DNA from: an uncultured Clostridia bacterium
Lineage (GTDB): Bacteria; Bacillota; Clostridia; TANB77; CAG-508
Direction: 5' to 3'
Assembly (NCBI GenBank): GCA_934130355.1
Contig: CAKOXV010000019.1
Span: forward strand, 1-26,769
DNA: 26,769 nt
Shown here in pieces: positions 24,322 through 26,769 of the stretch (position 1 is its first letter; every line of letters begins with the position of its first letter). Made by a program: the position numbers and the translations under genes. The notes under the pieces were generated by a model. That model worked only from the letters and a program-made list of their open reading frames with translations. It searched no databases and was not told the origin of the DNA.

Positions 24322-26769
24322 GTGAAGAAAATTTTTTATAATGCGAAGATAAAAAAGATAGTTGTATCACTGTTATTATCAATTTTATTATTTGATTATG
24401 TTATTCCAAACGTTGTTTTTGCAGCTACAACAATTGTTGAGCATACTAATTATGATTTTTCTTATATTGACTGGATTTCTTTGAAAAATAACAGTGAATA
24501 TTCTGAAATAATAAAAAAATACGGTGAGGAAAAGTTTGAAAATGATATAAAAAAAGCAACAACTGAAGCCGTACGTAAAACGATATATTACAAAGAAAAT
24601 GCAGAGAGCACTGATAAGGCACAAGAATTAGCAGAATTGCTAATAAAGAACAATCCGGAAGGAATAATGATTAATGGAACATTGGAAGTTGGAAATGGCT
24701 TTTGGGGAAATACTATTTGCAACTTTAAAGTATTTAAAGTCGGATTGAGACAGCAAGCACATGAAGATGCAACAGAACAAGATATGACTTATAATAATTT
24801 GTTAGAATGGTCTGAAAAATCTGAAGAAGAATTAGATAATGAAATTATAGAAGTAATCATTAATGAATTTTTTAAAGATTCTACTGAAATTGTAGGAGAT
24901 GTAACTCCAGAAGAGGTATCAAAGAAAATATTAGAACTTAATAAAGAAAAAATCAAGTTACATGTAATAGGAAAAAAGAATGAATATAAAATAACTGGCT
25001 TTGAAGTTCCTGAAAAAGACGAATATACACTTAAAGTTGAAGCAGGAGAAGAATTAGGAATTGAAACTGCAGAAGATGCATCAGCTAATTTAGGAGGAAT
25101 ATTGCTATCACCAGTATTTTCTTTAGTAAATTTTGTTGCAGATGCAATTGTAAGTGGTTTAGGAACTGTAATGATGGGAGAAGGTTCTGGGTTTGTTGGA
25201 TTGGGAGTATTATCTACAAAAAAAGATGAAAATGTTTATACAAATACAACTTCACGAAAAGTTAGTACAAAATCATTTCTAGGAAATGGTATATTAAAAT
25301 ACCAATATCCCCATATAAGTTATACGCCTGAGCAAATATTTGCTGGACAAGTTCCATTACTTAGTATAGACTTTATTTCAGGAAAATATTATGACAAAAA
25401 TACGGGAGCTACTGCGAATGAGTTAAATAAAGGTTGGACAAGTATAAGAAAAGTAATATCACAATGGTATCAAGTTTTAAGAATGATAGCAATAATAGGC
25501 TTTTTGTCAGTTCTAATATATACAGGTATAAAAATTATAATAAGTTCAAATGCAAAAGATAAAGCAAAATATAAAGAATGGATAATAAATTGGCTTGTTG
25601 GAATAGCAATATTGTTTTTTATGCATTATATAATGGCATTTATAATCTCAATCAATGGGGAATTTAGTAACTTAATAAGTTCATCATTTACTGGAATAAA
25701 TGTTACACCATCGGATAATTCTGAAAATGCTTTTGATACAAATTTAATGGGATTAGTAAGATTTATGGTACAATCTCAAAACTTTTATATAAAAGTAGGG
25801 TATGAAATAATGTACATAGCATTAATAGTATATACAATAAAATTCACTTTTATATATTTAAAAAGGGTATTAAACATGGCATTTTTAACATTAATAGCAC
25901 CAATAGTAGCATTGACATATCCAATTGACAAAATGAATGATGGAAAAGCACAAGGATTTGATATGTGGTTAAAAGAATATGTATTTAATGCTTTATTACA
26001 ACCAATGCATTGTATACTATATTATGTTTTGGTAGGTACCGCAATAGATGTTGCAGTAAGTAATCCAATTTATGCAGTAGTAGTATTAGCATTTATGACA
26101 GAAGCAGAAAAAATATTTAAGAAGATATTTGGATTTGATAAAGCAAATCCAGGAACAGTTGGAGGAATGACAAGTGCTTTTGCTGCAGGAACAATAGCTT
26201 CAGGTATTGTAAAAGATGTGGCTAAATTTTCGAAGGGAAATAAAGGAAAAGGTGGAAATGCAGGAGGTAATGCTCAAAATAATCTTTTAGATAATGTAAA
26301 ACCATTAGAAAGTGGATCAATTGAAGATAATTTTAAAGATAATTTGTTAGATGGAGGAAATTCATCAAATGGAAATACAATGGGAGGAACGTCAACAGGT
26401 GGAAGTTCATCAAATGGAAATACAACAGGAAGAACATCAACGAGTGGAAATTCGTCAAATGGAAATTCAACAAGTAGAAATAATTCAACAAATAAAGATT
26501 CATCAACAGATCGTAAAGAACCTGCAGTTGGAAAAGGCCCATCTATAAAAGAAGGATTAAAAAGTGCGGGCAAAAGATTAGCTAGACCAATATATGATTT
26601 TAATAGAAGCAAAGAATATAATGGTAGAAGGTGGAAGAGAAGATTAGGAAACACTGCAAAAAGTGTAGGAAAATTAGCAGTAGGAGCAACATTAGGAACA
26701 GCAGCAGCAGCAGTACAAGCAGGAATAAGTATAACAGATGGAAAGTACACATTAAAAGAAGGAATTGCA
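24322..26769 (+). CDS. VirB6/TrbL-like multi-TM protein, 3' end cut by window
   Basis: 816 residues are visible and the frame is open to the window end. GTG start at 24322 with GAGGTG 5 nt upstream. Signal-like helix (13-33, cleavage near VFA) then a large polar domain, probably extracytoplasmic (about 35-380). TM segments follow at about 387-407, 419-444, 491-513, 519-535, 558-580 and 581-597. Between the first two TMs the hinge SSNAKDKAKYKEW resembles the hinge of the pilin-like proteins. A Gly/Asn/Ser/Thr-rich tail with tandem repeats (about 675-735) precedes a basic segment. This fits the polytopic channel protein (VirB6/TrbL, ConG-type) that accompanies VirB4. The precise family is inferred. 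Confidence 0.75.
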   Translation, partial: MKKIFYNAKIKKIVVSLLLSILLFDYVIPNVVFAATTIVEHTNYDFSYIDWISLKNNSEYSEIIKKYGEEKFENDIKKATTEAVRKTIYYKENAESTDKAQELAELLIKNNPEGIMINGTLEVGNGFWGNTICNFKVFKVGLRQQAHEDATEQDMTYNNLLEWSEKSEEELDNEIIEVIINEFFKDSTEIVGDVTPEEVSKKILELNKEKIKLHVIGKKNEYKITGFEVPEKDEYTLKVEAGEELGIETAEDASANLGGILLSPVFSLVNFVADAIVSGLGTVMMGEGSGFVGLGVLSTKKDENVYTNTTSRKVSTKSFLGNGILKYQYPHISYTPEQIFAGQVPLLSIDFISGKYYDKNTGATANELNKGWTSIRKVISQWYQVLRMIAIIGFLSVLIYTGIKIIISSNAKDKAKYKEWIINWLVGIAILFFMHYIMAFIISINGEFSNLISSSFTGINVTPSDNSENAFDTNLMGLVRFMVQSQNFYIKVGYEIMYIALIVYTIKFTFIYLKRVLNMAFLTLIAPIVALTYPIDKMNDGKAQGFDMWLKEYVFNALLQPMHCILYYVLVGTAIDVAVSNPIYAVVVLAFMTEAEKIFKKIFGFDKANPGTVGGMTSAFAAGTIASGIVKDVAKFSKGNKGKGGNAGGNAQNNLLDNVKPLESGSIEDNFKDNLLDGGNSSNGNTMGGTSTGGSSSNGNTTGRTSTSGNSSNGNSTSRNNSTNKDSSTDRKEPAVGKGPSIKEGLKSAGKRLARPIYDFNRSKEYNGRRWKRRLGNTAKSVGKLAVGATLGTAAAAVQAGISITDGKYTLKEGIA
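26356..26490 (+). repeat. 45-bp tandem repeat encoding a Gly/Asn/Ser/Thr-rich tail
   Basis: Units at 26356-26400 and 26401-26445 are near-identical 45-mers (each starting GGAA[A/G]TTCATCAAATGGAA), followed by a degenerate third copy from 26446. The frame is kept, giving repeated SSNGNTxGxTSTxG peptides. Such in-frame repeats vary in copy number by slippage. Confidence 0.85.

Noticed and set aside
26274..26750. Antisense Pro/Phe-rich frame under the VirB6-like tail
   Set aside because: Arises from the tandem repeats of the + strand gene, which is open throughout with conserved context.

Overview
The window is a low-GC bacterial chromosome segment centred on the replication origin. Gene order (gyrB, recF, dnaN, dnaA | rpmH, rnpA, yidD, yidC, jag, mnmE, mnmG, rsmG, parA, parB), consensus sigma-A promoters and strong GGAGG ribosome binding sites point to a Bacillota, most likely an uncultured AT-rich member of the Clostridia (inference). 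Almost every gene points away from oriC: left-hand genes are on the - strand, right-hand genes on the + strand.

Left arm (1-2500): a two-gene - strand operon encodes a separate VirB4/TraC N-terminal-domain protein and a VirB4-like ATPase that runs off the window. It is driven by a perfect TTGACA-N17-TATAAT promoter, but neither gene has an ATG at the position its ribosome binding site predicts. Between this operon and gyrB lies about 430 bp that codes for no protein. On the + strand it folds into a closed multi-branch RNA: a 12-bp stem joins the two ends, and five radiating helices are separated by near-identical GAGNNAA linkers. I cannot assign it to a known RNA class, and it is the most notable object in the window.

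Origin (2500-9370): gyrB, recF, dnaN and dnaA on the - strand. oriC is bipartite. DnaA boxes, a GC-rich spacer, DnaA-trios and an AT-rich unwinding element lie between dnaA and dnaN, and a second box cluster overlaps the dnaA promoter. About 590 bp of extremely AT-rich DNA without genes separates dnaN from recF.

Right core arm (9371-19189): ribosomal protein L34, RNase P protein, the YidD/YidC membrane insertion pair, Jag/KhpB, the tRNA-modifying MnmE/MnmG pair, 16S rRNA methyltransferase RsmG, ParA/ParB chromosome segregation, two tRNA-Ser genes and a triple-S1-domain RNA-binding protein.

Far right (19190-26769): a type IV secretion-like locus. Three tandem small two-TM pilin-like (VirB2/TrbC-like) genes come first. 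A strong terminator and a new promoter follow. Then come a PrgI/VirB3-like protein, a membrane-anchored VirB4/TraC N-domain protein, a VirB4 ATPase and a large VirB6/TrbL-like membrane protein cut by the window end. No relaxase, coupling protein or integrase is visible. Two split VirB4 modules therefore flank the origin, both transcribed outward.
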